From NCBI GenBank assembly GCA_034664085.1, contig JAXDII010000100.1, forward strand, positions 39,374 through 103,373: DNA of 64,000 bases. The letters are read 5' to 3'. The position numbers were made by a program, and so were the translations under genes. This stretch comes from JACVRW01 sp034664085. GTDB taxonomy: Bacteria; Actinomycetota; Thermoleophilia; Solirubrobacterales; Thermoleophilaceae. Below the pieces are notes generated by a model that worked only from the letters and a program-made list of their open reading frames with translations, did not search any database and was not told where the DNA came from. This document shows positions 7,774 to 14,693 of this stretch, in pieces. Numbering within the stretch: the first letter of the stretch is position 1; every line of letters starts with the position of its first letter.

Positions 7774-8316
7774 CTAGAAGAAGACGGCGAGGTTGGCTGT
7801 GTTGAGCAGCCCGTGGTCGAGCAGCACCCAGCGGCGCAGCAGCCTGAGGCCGCCGTCGAGGTCGCGCAGGTCGTCGCGCCGCTCCGCGGACATCACGAGC
7901 GGCCGCGGATCGTCGAGCCGCTCGCGGTAGAGCAGCAGGTTCGAGTGCACCCGCAGATCGCCGGCCCGCTCGCACTCGAACACGCGGAAGTTGGTCACGA
8001 AGCGGCGCGTGCGCGACGGGGGATCCTCGGCCCAGGCGTAGTCCGTGGCCAGCCGGTCGATGCGGATGCTGAGCGAGTCGAGGTCCTCGAAGAAGTGGTA
8101 GCCCTCCTCGCTGAAGCCGGCCCCGGCCGCGCGCTCGCGCGTGATCCTGATCGGCGCGCGATAGTCGATCTCCGGGTGCAGCATTGCGAGCCAGTCGTCC
8201 ATGCGGTTGTCGTCCAGCGCCGCGGCCTCGTCGACCAGGAAGTCGACGCAGCGCCAGTAGTCGGCGGAGCCCGACGGCACGCGCGTCAGCAGGTGCGAGT
8301 CGGCCGGGGCGCTCAT
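7774..8316 (-). CDS. Aromatic-ring-hydroxylating dioxygenase, beta subunit
   Basis: 180-aa small subunit with the SnoaL/NTF2-like fold of ring-hydroxylating dioxygenases: FLVDEAAALDDNRMDDWLAM near the start, MLHPEIDYRAPIR, TRRFVTNFRVFE in the middle and the C-terminal pattern LVMSAERRDDLRDLDGGLRL typical of beta subunits. It is structural and supports an alpha3beta3 complex with the next gene. ATG 8316 overlaps the stop of hyuB (ATGA), so the oxygenase is translationally coupled to the hydantoinase. Ten bp separate it from the alpha subunit. Confidence 0.88.
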   Translation of the reverse strand: MSAPADSHLLTRVPSGSADYWRCVDFLVDEAAALDDNRMDDWLAMLHPEIDYRAPIRITRERAAGAGFSEEGYHFFEDLDSLSIRIDRLATDYAWAEDPPSRTRRFVTNFRVFECERAGDLRVHSNLLLYRERLDDPRPLVMSAERRDDLRDLDGGLRLLRRWVLLDHGLLNTANLAVFF

Positions 8317-10142
8317 GCCTCTGCGCTCTCCTCGGACAGGCCCACCTCGAGCGCCTGCTCGTCGATCACGATCTCCACCGGCCGCGCGGGCGCCGCGCGC
8401 AGCGCGCCGGTGCGGTCGTGGTCGATCGCGAGCGTCTCGGGGTCCAGCGCCACCGCGTAGATGCGCTCGGCCGCCTCGACGCTGACGAACTCGTTGATGA
8501 CGTCGGTGCGCACGTCCTCCGGGTCGCGGTCACGCGGATCGCCCACCCCCGCGCCGCCGGAGCTGAGCTTGATCACCATGTCGCCGGGCTCCAGCCCCTG
8601 CATCCGGTGCGGCTTGACGCGGATCAGCTCGCCGTCTCGCTGCACGAACGTCCGCGAGCGCGGCGAGTTGGCGCCTCCCAGCACGCCCTTGGGCACCATC
8701 TCGTCGCCGTCGGAGCTGCCGGTCGCCATGCGCGCCGGCCCGCCGAGGTTGATCGCCCGCCAGTCGACGCCCCCGCCGCCGCGCCAACGGCCGGCGCCCA
8801 TGAAGTCCGTGACCACCTCGAGCTGCACCACCTTCCACGGGAAGCGCACCTCGGCCTCCTCCACGTTGCCGCGCATGACCGAGCCGAGGCAGCCGAACGA
8901 CGCGGGGCCGGTCGCGCCGTCGAAGCCCGCGACCGCCCCGGCGCTGCCGTCGTAGTCGAAGGAGGTGCGGACGTACGGCCTGCCGGTGCGCACATCGGTG
9001 CCGGACGTGTAGTCGCCGCGGTGCTTGCCCCAGGCCGCCATCGCGCGTTCCGGCCGCGCGAGCGAGATCGCCTCGGTGACCGCCTCGGTGATCTGCTCGC
9101 CGACGGCGACCGGGCTGCCGCCGACGGTGGCCGGGTACTCGCAGTTCAGCACCGACCCCACGGGCGCCACGACCGTGATCGGGCGCAGCGACCCCTCGTT
9201 GTGGAAGTCCGCCAGCGCGGGGTCCATCAGCAGGATCGCGGAGCCCACCGCGGTGCCGTAGGTCGCCGCCCAGACGCGGTTGACGAAGCCGGGGCGCTGG
9301 GCATCGCTCTCGCTGAAGTCGAGCACCATCTCGTCGCCGCTGATCGTGACCGCAACCCTCACCCAGACCGGCTCGTCGAGGATGGTGCCGTCGTCGTCAG
9401 TGGCCGACTCTCCGTGGTAGGTCCCGTCGGGCATCGACAGGATCTCCCTGCGCACGGCGCGTTCGGTGCGGTCGATCATCTCGTCGACGCAGTCCTCGAC
9501 GGTCTCGGCCCCGTAGCGGCCGATGATCTCGGCCACCCGCCGCTCGGCGAAGGCCGTGGTGGCGACCATCGCCTGGCAGTCCACCTCCATCTCCTCGCGG
9601 AAGCGCACGTTGTTGAAGATCAGCTCCAGCACGTCGGTGCGCTCCACGCCGCGCTCGATCACCCGCGTCGGCGGGATGCAGAGGCCCTCCGCGTGGATGT
9701 CGTAGGCGTTGGGGAAGTAGCCGCCCGGGAACGAGCCGCCGGTGTCCATCACGTGGCCGCGGACCAGCGTGAAGAACATCAGCTTGTCCTCGTGGAAGAT
9801 CGGCCGGATGAAGCCCCAGTCGGGCAGGTGCGGAGCGTGGCCGCCGTGGTAGGGGTCGTTCGTGAGGATCACGTCGCCGGGATGGAGGTCGTCGCCGAAC
9901 GACTCGCGGATGTGCTCGATCGCGAAGCGCGTCCCGAGGAACTGGTCGAGCAGCCCTTCCGGCATCGCGATCGTCGACCCGTCGGCCTTCCACAGGCCGA
10001 CCGACAGGTCGTGCAGCTGCGACATCAGGAAGCTCTGGGCGGTGCGCTCCATCATGTGGCGCATCTCGCGGCAGATCGTCTGGAAGCCGTGCCAGACGGT
10101 GGCCAGGGTGATCGGGTCGACGTCCCGGCCGGGCTGGGTCAT
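8313..10142 (-). CDS. hyuB: Hydantoinase B/oxoprolinase family protein (HyuB), copy 1
   Basis: 609-aa beta-type subunit of an ATP-dependent hydantoinase/oxoprolinase/caprolactamase-like enzyme. Visible family marks: DPITLATVWHGFQTICREM at the start, metal-site-like NDPYHGGHAPHLPDWG near residue 95, GGSFPGGYFPN, and the C-terminal GG-rich region (KLSSGGAGVGDPRDRDPE). An upstream open frame exists, but ATG 10142 overlaps the hyuA stop as ATGA and gives the normal family length. It works with HyuA, which binds ATP, to hydrolyse a cyclic or linear amide, or in related enzymes to carboxylate a ketone. No gamma subunit of acetone-carboxylase type is nearby. Confidence 0.92.
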   Translation of the reverse strand: MTQPGRDVDPITLATVWHGFQTICREMRHMMERTAQSFLMSQLHDLSVGLWKADGSTIAMPEGLLDQFLGTRFAIEHIRESFGDDLHPGDVILTNDPYHGGHAPHLPDWGFIRPIFHEDKLMFFTLVRGHVMDTGGSFPGGYFPNAYDIHAEGLCIPPTRVIERGVERTDVLELIFNNVRFREEMEVDCQAMVATTAFAERRVAEIIGRYGAETVEDCVDEMIDRTERAVRREILSMPDGTYHGESATDDDGTILDEPVWVRVAVTISGDEMVLDFSESDAQRPGFVNRVWAATYGTAVGSAILLMDPALADFHNEGSLRPITVVAPVGSVLNCEYPATVGGSPVAVGEQITEAVTEAISLARPERAMAAWGKHRGDYTSGTDVRTGRPYVRTSFDYDGSAGAVAGFDGATGPASFGCLGSVMRGNVEEAEVRFPWKVVQLEVVTDFMGAGRWRGGGGVDWRAINLGGPARMATGSSDGDEMVPKGVLGGANSPRSRTFVQRDGELIRVKPHRMQGLEPGDMVIKLSSGGAGVGDPRDRDPEDVRTDVINEFVSVEAAERIYAVALDPETLAIDHDRTGALRAAPARPVEIVIDEQALEVGLSEESAEA

Positions 10143-12241
10143 GGCGTCGCCGCCTCTCGCTCCGCCGGCGACTCGGGCATCCGCCCCACTCCGCGCTGGA
10201 CCAGCACGAGGTTGCCGTCCGCGTCGGCGCGCGCGTCGAAGCCCTCCGGCACGAGCACCGTGCTGGCGGCGCTGTCGACGAGGGCCGGCCCGGCGAAGCT
10301 GTGGCCGGCCCGCAGCAGCTCCCGGCGGTAGACCGGCACCGGCCGCCGGTCGCCCCCGGTGCGCGCGCTGCGCTCGCCGATCTGCGCCTCGGACAGCGCC
10401 GGCGGGTCCCCGCCGGGCGCGGCCGGCTCGGCGGCCGCTGCCTGCGGGACGCTGCCGCGCAGGTGGCATTCGAGGATCTCGACCATGCGCCAGGGCAGCG
10501 AGTAGCCGTAGAGCTCGCGGTAGCGCTCGTGGAAGGCGGTCTCCACCGACCCGCGGGCGGCGCCGTCGAGCTCGCGGTCGGGCAGCTCGACAGAGATCTC
10601 GTGGAACTGGCCGAGGTAGCGCATGGCGAGCGAGCGCTGGAACTCGATCTGGGGCGCCTCGATCCCGGTGCGGCCGAACGCGGCCACCTGCGCCTCGACC
10701 AGCTCACCGAAGGTCGCGTTGATCTCGTCGGCGGTGACGGCGGTGCGATCCCACACGCCGGCCATCGTCAGCTCGCGCCCGACGTCCATCGTCAGCATCC
10801 CCATGGCGCTCAGCACGGGCGCCGTCGCCGGGCAGATCACCTCGGGAATCCCGAGCTGCCGCGCGATCTCGGCGCCGTGGATGCCGCCCGCGCCGCCGCC
10901 GGCGACCATCACGAAGCTGCGCACGTCGAGGCCCTTCTTGGTGCACACCTCGGTGACCGCGTCGGCCATCACGCCGGTGACCGTCTTGAAGATCGCCTCG
11001 GCCGCCTGTTCCACGTCCAGCCCGAGCGGCTCGCCGACCGACGCTATCGCCGCGCGCGCGTGGTCCACGTCCAGCTGCAGCTCGCCGCCGAGGAAGTAGT
11101 CGGCCGGCACGTAGCCGAGCACCAGGTCGGCGTCCGTGACCGTGGGCAGCTCGGAGCGTCCGTAGGCGGCCGGCCCCGGATCCGCGCCGGCGCTCTGGGG
11201 CCCGACCCGAAGCAGGCCGAGGCCGTCGATCCATGCGATCGACCCGCCCCCCGCTCCGATCGCCCCGACGTCGACCATCTTGTTGGCGACCCGCTCCTCC
11301 CCGACCCACGCCTCCTTGGTGGTCGGGATGCGGCCGTCGCGGATCACGCACATGTCGAAGCTCGTGCCGCCCATGTCGACCTCGAGGATGTCGCGGTGCC
11401 CGAGCCGGCCGGCGATGCGCAGCGCCGCGGAGGGCGCCGCCGCGGGCCCCGACACCAGCAGCTCGGCGGCCCGCTCGTGGCACTCCTCGACCGCCTGCAT
11501 GAGCGCGCCGCTCAGCATGATCAGCAGCGCGCCCTGGAGTCCGTTGCTGCGCAGCCTGGCCTCGAGCTCGCGCAGGTAGCGCGAGACCGATGGGCCGATG
11601 TAGGCGCTCACGACGGTCGTGGAGAAGCGCTCGAACTCGCCCAGCGTGGGCAGGATCTCGTGCGAGCAGACGACGTACGTCTCGGGGCTGCGCTCCTGCA
11701 CGATCGCCTTCGCGCGCCGCTCGTTCTCGGGATTGGCGTAGGAGTGGACGAACCCGATCGCGATCGCGTCGCAGCCGTCGGCGACCAGCCGGTCCACGGC
11801 CGCGGCGGTGGCCTGCTCGTCCAGCGGCTGCTCGACCTCGCCCGTGTAGAGGGTGCGCTCGGGCAGGCCGAGCCTGCGGGCTCGCGGCACGAGCGGGCGG
11901 TAGGCCGGCTTGAACTGGTCGAACATCGAGGTGCCGAGGTTGCGGATGCCGCGCCTGATCTCGATCACGTCGCGAAAGCCGGCGGTCGTCAGCAGCCCGG
12001 TCTGCGCCCCTCGGCCCGTGAGCAGGACGTTGGTGGCCAGCGTCGTGCCGTGCACCAGGCGCTCGACACGCCCGAGGAACGCCTCGAGCGGCTCGTCGCC
12101 GGCGGCCTTGGCGAGGACGTCGAGCACCCCGCGGGGCGGATCGTCCGGCGTGGTCGGGCTCTTGTGGAGGCGCTGCCCATGCTCGTCCTCGACCACGCAG
12201 TCGGTGAAGGTCCCGCCGATGTCGACCGAGATTCTCACCAC
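10139..12241 (-). CDS. hyuA: Hydantoinase A/oxoprolinase family protein (HyuA), copy 1
   Basis: 700-aa ATP-binding alpha-type subunit. It has the N-terminal VDIGGTFTD phosphate loop (residues 6-14), VHGTTLATNVLL, EVDMGGTSFDMCVI, the GAGGGSIAW motif and GPQSAGADPGPAAYG, all hallmarks of the HyuA/oxoprolinase family of the actin-like ATPase fold. The start is GTG at 12241. An AT-rich region with TATATT (12254-12259, minus-strand -10 candidate) overlaps a TATATAC-CTGACA site related to the TetR motif. It is the first gene of a six-gene operon (hyuA-hyuB-Rieske beta-Rieske alpha-two small genes). Likely substrate: a cyclic amide or imide; not determinable here. Confidence 0.93.
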   Translation of the reverse strand: MVRISVDIGGTFTDCVVEDEHGQRLHKSPTTPDDPPRGVLDVLAKAAGDEPLEAFLGRVERLVHGTTLATNVLLTGRGAQTGLLTTAGFRDVIEIRRGIRNLGTSMFDQFKPAYRPLVPRARRLGLPERTLYTGEVEQPLDEQATAAAVDRLVADGCDAIAIGFVHSYANPENERRAKAIVQERSPETYVVCSHEILPTLGEFERFSTTVVSAYIGPSVSRYLRELEARLRSNGLQGALLIMLSGALMQAVEECHERAAELLVSGPAAAPSAALRIAGRLGHRDILEVDMGGTSFDMCVIRDGRIPTTKEAWVGEERVANKMVDVGAIGAGGGSIAWIDGLGLLRVGPQSAGADPGPAAYGRSELPTVTDADLVLGYVPADYFLGGELQLDVDHARAAIASVGEPLGLDVEQAAEAIFKTVTGVMADAVTEVCTKKGLDVRSFVMVAGGGAGGIHGAEIARQLGIPEVICPATAPVLSAMGMLTMDVGRELTMAGVWDRTAVTADEINATFGELVEAQVAAFGRTGIEAPQIEFQRSLAMRYLGQFHEISVELPDRELDGAARGSVETAFHERYRELYGYSLPWRMVEILECHLRGSVPQAAAAEPAAPGGDPPALSEAQIGERSARTGGDRRPVPVYRRELLRAGHSFAGPALVDSAASTVLVPEGFDARADADGNLVLVQRGVGRMPESPAEREAATP

Positions 12242-12253
12242 GCCCCGTCGCGA

Positions 12254-12273
12254 AATATACCTGACAGATGTCC
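12254..12273. promoter_or_regulatory. TetR-motif-like site in the hyuA (copy 1) promoter region
   Basis: AATATACCTGACAGATGTCC lies 12-32 bp upstream of the hyuA GTG. TGACA (12262-12266) and TGTCC (12269-12273) form an imperfect inverted repeat, and the complement of 12254-12259 reads TATATT, a possible -10 for hyuA. The ATATAC-CTGACA part resembles TATATCGCTGACA at 13764 and TATATCACTGACG at the TetR gene. No good -35 was found. Confidence 0.35.
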
Positions 12274-12325
12274 AAATTGTTTGCGGTTAGGCGAGTGCCC
12301 GGCCCCCCGGTACGCTGCCCCGCCG

Positions 12326-12781
12326 GTGAATCTCTCGGTCGCAACGATGCTCGCGCTGGCCGCCACCCTGGCGGTGGGAGCGCTGCTGGCCTTGCAGCCC
12401 CCGGTCAACGCGGAGCTGGCACGGCGCACGGGCGACGTGGGAGCCGCGCTGGTGAGCTCCGGGATCACCACAGTGGTGCTCGGGGTGATCCTGTTCGCGT
12501 TCGGCGACCCGGGCTCCCTGCGCGGGCTCAGCGGCGTGCCGGTCGGGCTGCTAGCGGGCGGCCTCTTTGGCGTAGCCATCCTCTTGGTCACGCTGATCGC
12601 CGTGCGGCACCTCGGCGCCGGCGGAGTGGCGGCGGCCGCGATCGCATCGCAGCTGACCGTCGCGGCGATCCTGGACGCCACCGGGGTGCTGGGGCTGGAG
12701 CGGACGCCGCTGACGCCGCTACGGCTGCTCGGCATCGCAGCCCTGCTCGTCGGTGTCGCGCTGCTGGTCACGACCAGGTAG
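12326..12781 (+). CDS. DMT-superfamily transporter, DUF606/YdcZ-like
   Basis: 151-aa protein with five hydrophobic helices and almost no soluble part, the size and shape of the DUF606 (YdcZ) branch of drug/metabolite transporters, which act as dimers or as pairs. Typical N-terminal signature ALAATLAVGALLALQPPVNA, followed by LARRTGDVGAALVSSGI. The start is GTG at 12326; an in-frame ATG at 12347 is an alternative. It is divergent from the hyuA operon across an 84-bp gap holding the AT-rich site at 12254-12273. Probably exports or exchanges a small metabolite of the neighbouring pathway. Substrate unknown. Confidence 0.72.
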   Translation: MNLSVATMLALAATLAVGALLALQPPVNAELARRTGDVGAALVSSGITTVVLGVILFAFGDPGSLRGLSGVPVGLLAGGLFGVAILLVTLIAVRHLGAGGVAAAAIASQLTVAAILDATGVLGLERTPLTPLRLLGIAALLVGVALLVTTR

Positions 12782-12799
12782 GCGCCGCGGCACGATCGG

Positions 12800-12813
12800 T
12801 AGTATATCACTGA
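12800..12813 (+). promoter_or_regulatory. TAGTATATCACTGA site upstream of leader peptide and SDR
   Basis: This 14-mer is identical to the complement of 1182-1195 beside the TetR gene. It is followed by GAGAAGGTTTCTC (12811-12823), an inverted repeat with a 3-bp centre, then TACACT (12826-12831). It lies about 30 bp before the leader ORF at 12846 and is the only AT-rich patch in the gap. A shared TetR-controlled site is the simplest reading. Confidence 0.45.
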
Positions 12814-12845
12814 GAAGGTTTCTCGTACACTAGGAGGCCCAGCTG

Positions 12846-12890
12846 ATGTACGGAGTCCCGGCGTTCCACCCCGCACGAGGCGTGCGATGA
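12846..12890 (+). CDS. 14-codon leader peptide ORF coupled to SDR
   Basis: ATG at 12846 follows a perfect AGGAGG (12832-12837) at ideal distance, the best ribosome-binding site in this region. It encodes MYGVPAFHPARGVR. Its TGA stop (12888-12890) overlaps the ATG of the short-chain dehydrogenase (12887) as ATGA, in a different frame. The strong site therefore does not serve the SDR directly; ribosomes would finish the short peptide and restart on the SDR, whose own site (CGAGG) is weaker. Could be a regulatory leader, a coupling device, or a sign that the SDR start is misread by a frame error. Confidence 0.45.
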   Translation: MYGVPAFHPARGVR

Positions 12891-13726
12891 CCGCCCCGGA
12901 CCTCGGCGAGGCGACGATCGGCCAGCTGATCTCGCTCGACGGCCGAGCCGCGGTCGTCACCGGCGCGGGCCAGGGGATCGGGCGCGCCGTCGCGCGCCGC
13001 TACGCGGAAGCGGGCGCGAACGTGGTGGTGGCGGATCTCAACGGCGAGGCGGCCGCGGAGGCGGCCACGCAGCTGTCCGAGCAGTTCGGCGTCGAGGTGC
13101 TGGGGCGGGCCGTGGACGTCACCTCGCGGGAGTCGGTGCGCGAGCTGGCCGCGTCCGTCGCGGCGCACTTCGGCCGGCTCGACATCTGGGCCAACCTCGC
13201 CGCGGTGTACCCGATGCGCGAGGAGCAGTTCGTCGACCTGCTCGACTTCCCGCTCGAGGAGTGGGAACGGACCCTGACGATCAACCTCACGGGCTCCTTC
13301 CTCTGCTCCCAGGCGGCGGCCCGCGAGATGGTCGCGGCCGGCAACGGCGGGGTGATCATCAACACCACGACCACCGTCGTGGACCGCTATCCCGGCCACA
13401 TCGGGATGGTCGCGTACTCGGCCTCGAAGGGCGGCATCGAGCAGCTCACCAAGATCCTCGCCGGGGAGCTGGGGCCGCGGGGCATCAGGGCATATGCGCT
13501 CAAGCCCACCGTCGTGGCGACCGAGGGCATGGCCGAGCACTTGGTCAGCCTGTCCCGCGTGATGGGGGTCGAGGAGCCCTTCGCGGAGCTGGCGAAAGCG
13601 ATGCCGCTGCGTCGGCTCGGCCTGCCCGACGACATCGCGCGCGTGGCGCTGTTCGCGGCCTCCGATCTGTCCGCCTTCATGACCGGCTGCGTGCTCCCGG
13701 CGGACGGCGGCGAGCTGCTGGTCTGA
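12887..13726 (+). CDS. SDR family NAD(P)-dependent oxidoreductase
   Basis: 279-aa classical short-chain dehydrogenase/reductase. Cofactor motif TGAGQGIG at residues ~25-32; acidic VADLNGE after the second strand suggests NAD preference (family rule). NLAAVYP stands in the NAAG position. The catalytic Tyr/Lys are in YSASKGG (~178-182), and PLRRLGLPDDIARVALFAASD with FMTGCVLPADGG closes the fold. It probably oxidises or reduces a secondary alcohol/ketone. It follows a 14-codon leader with ATGA overlap and a TAGTATATCACTGA site. The methyltransferase downstream has its own promoter. Substrate unknown. Confidence 0.9.
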   Translation: MTAPDLGEATIGQLISLDGRAAVVTGAGQGIGRAVARRYAEAGANVVVADLNGEAAAEAATQLSEQFGVEVLGRAVDVTSRESVRELAASVAAHFGRLDIWANLAAVYPMREEQFVDLLDFPLEEWERTLTINLTGSFLCSQAAAREMVAAGNGGVIINTTTTVVDRYPGHIGMVAYSASKGGIEQLTKILAGELGPRGIRAYALKPTVVATEGMAEHLVSLSRVMGVEEPFAELAKAMPLRRLGLPDDIARVALFAASDLSAFMTGCVLPADGGELLV

Positions 13727-13738
13727 CCGGCCGCGACG

Positions 13739-13767
13739 TTGACCTGGACCCGCCCGAGAGTTATATA
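13739..13767 (+). promoter_or_regulatory. Candidate promoter of the methyltransferase gene
   Basis: TTGACC (13739-13744), 17-bp spacer, TATATA (13762-13767). Start of transcription would fall near 13774, inside the inverted repeat at 13772-13786 and before the Shine-Dalgarno of the ATG at 13811. Confidence 0.5.
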
Positions 13768-13786
13768 TCGCTGACACGCGATGTCA
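13764..13786. promoter_or_regulatory. TetR-motif-like operator overlapping the methyltransferase promoter
   Basis: TATATCGCTGACA (13764-13776) matches the motif at the TetR gene in all but the variable base. TGACA-CGCGA-TGTCA (13772-13786) is a perfect 5-bp inverted repeat placed on the expected transcription start, a typical repressor position. Confidence 0.45.
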
Positions 13787-13810
13787 TATTTCGAGCGGGA
13801 GAGGGAGCGC

Positions 13811-14686
13811 ATGGCCGAGAACTCGCAGTACCGCCAGGGGGATTACCTGCTCGGGATCGAGGGCCTCGCGCTCTTGCGCGGCGGCACGCGCAAGCACTTC
13901 GACAGCCTCGAGCGGCGCCGGTCGGAGATCCAGCAGATCATCTCCGGCTTCGAGCAGCCGCCCTACTCGATCCGGCGCGACTTCCCCGAGGCCGCCATCG
14001 ACACCGGCTACACGATCTGGGCGGACACCTACGACCCGCCCAGCGAGGACGATCACGACCCGATCATCCAGCTCGAGCAGCCGGTCATGCGCGCGCTCAT
14101 GGATGGGCTGCCCGACGGCCCGGTGCTGGACGCCGGCTGCGGCACCGGCCGCCACACGGCCTACCTCGTCGAGGCCGGCCGCGAGGTGGTCGGGGTCGAC
14201 CCGGTCGAGGCGATGCTCGATCAGGCGCGCAAGAAGCTGCCCTCGGTCGATCTGCGCAAGGGCGATCTGGAATCGCTGCCGGTCGAGGACGGCTCGTTCG
14301 ACTCGGTGATCTGCGGGCTGGCCTTCAGCCACCTGCCGGAGATCGGTCCGGCGATCGCGGAGCTGGCCCGCGTGCTGCGGCCCGGCGGCCGGGCGATCAT
14401 CTCCGCCCCCCACCCGTTCATCACCGCCGTGCTGGGCTGGCGCGCGCCGGTCATCGACGCGGAGGGCAACGGCTCGGAGATGCCCGAGTACGAGCACCTC
14501 CACGGCGAGTACATCGCCGAGTTCGTGCGCGCGGGCTTCACCGTCCTCCAGTGCATCGAGCCGCGGCTCACGCCGGACCAGGCGAAGTGGAGCCCGGAGG
14601 GCAAGCCCGGTGAGGAGGACGAGGCGCTGGAGCAGGCGCTGGCCGGCCAGCCCGGCGTGTTCGTGTGGGAGGTCGCTCGGAGCTAG
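13811..14686 (+). CDS. Class I SAM-dependent methyltransferase
   Basis: 291-aa methyltransferase of the Methyltransf_11 type. Motif I is VLDAGCGTGRHTAYL (about residues 98-112), the acidic end of strand 2 is VVGVDPVEAML, then KGDLESLPVEDGSFDSVI and the post-motif LARVLRPGGRAIISAPHP. The frame opens at ATG 13781, but that codon lies almost on the predicted transcription start, whereas ATG 13811 has a strong GGGAGAGGGAG site, so I prefer 13811. The ~90-residue N-terminal extension is unusual and may bind substrate. Target (small molecule O-, N- or C-methylation) unknown. It ends 7 bp from the convergent aldehyde dehydrogenase. Confidence 0.88.
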   Translation: MAENSQYRQGDYLLGIEGLALLRGGTRKHFDSLERRRSEIQQIISGFEQPPYSIRRDFPEAAIDTGYTIWADTYDPPSEDDHDPIIQLEQPVMRALMDGLPDGPVLDAGCGTGRHTAYLVEAGREVVGVDPVEAMLDQARKKLPSVDLRKGDLESLPVEDGSFDSVICGLAFSHLPEIGPAIAELARVLRPGGRAIISAPHPFITAVLGWRAPVIDAEGNGSEMPEYEHLHGEYIAEFVRAGFTVLQCIEPRLTPDQAKWSPEGKPGEEDEALEQALAGQPGVFVWEVARS

Positions 14687-14693
14687 GAGCGGG

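Noticed and set aside
8184..10331. 715-codon plus-strand frame opposite hyuB
   Set aside because: Shadow of the hyuB gene; no domain, no ribosome-binding site.
8313..12241. HyuAB copy 1 as acetone/acetophenone carboxylase
   Set aside because: Ketone carboxylases need extra small subunits; none is present. Not excluded for all copies, but the amidase reading fits better.
10301..12781. 826-codon open frame on the plus strand
   Set aside because: Most of it is antisense to hyuA. Only its last 151 codons (from GTG 12326) form a real membrane protein, which I annotated separately.
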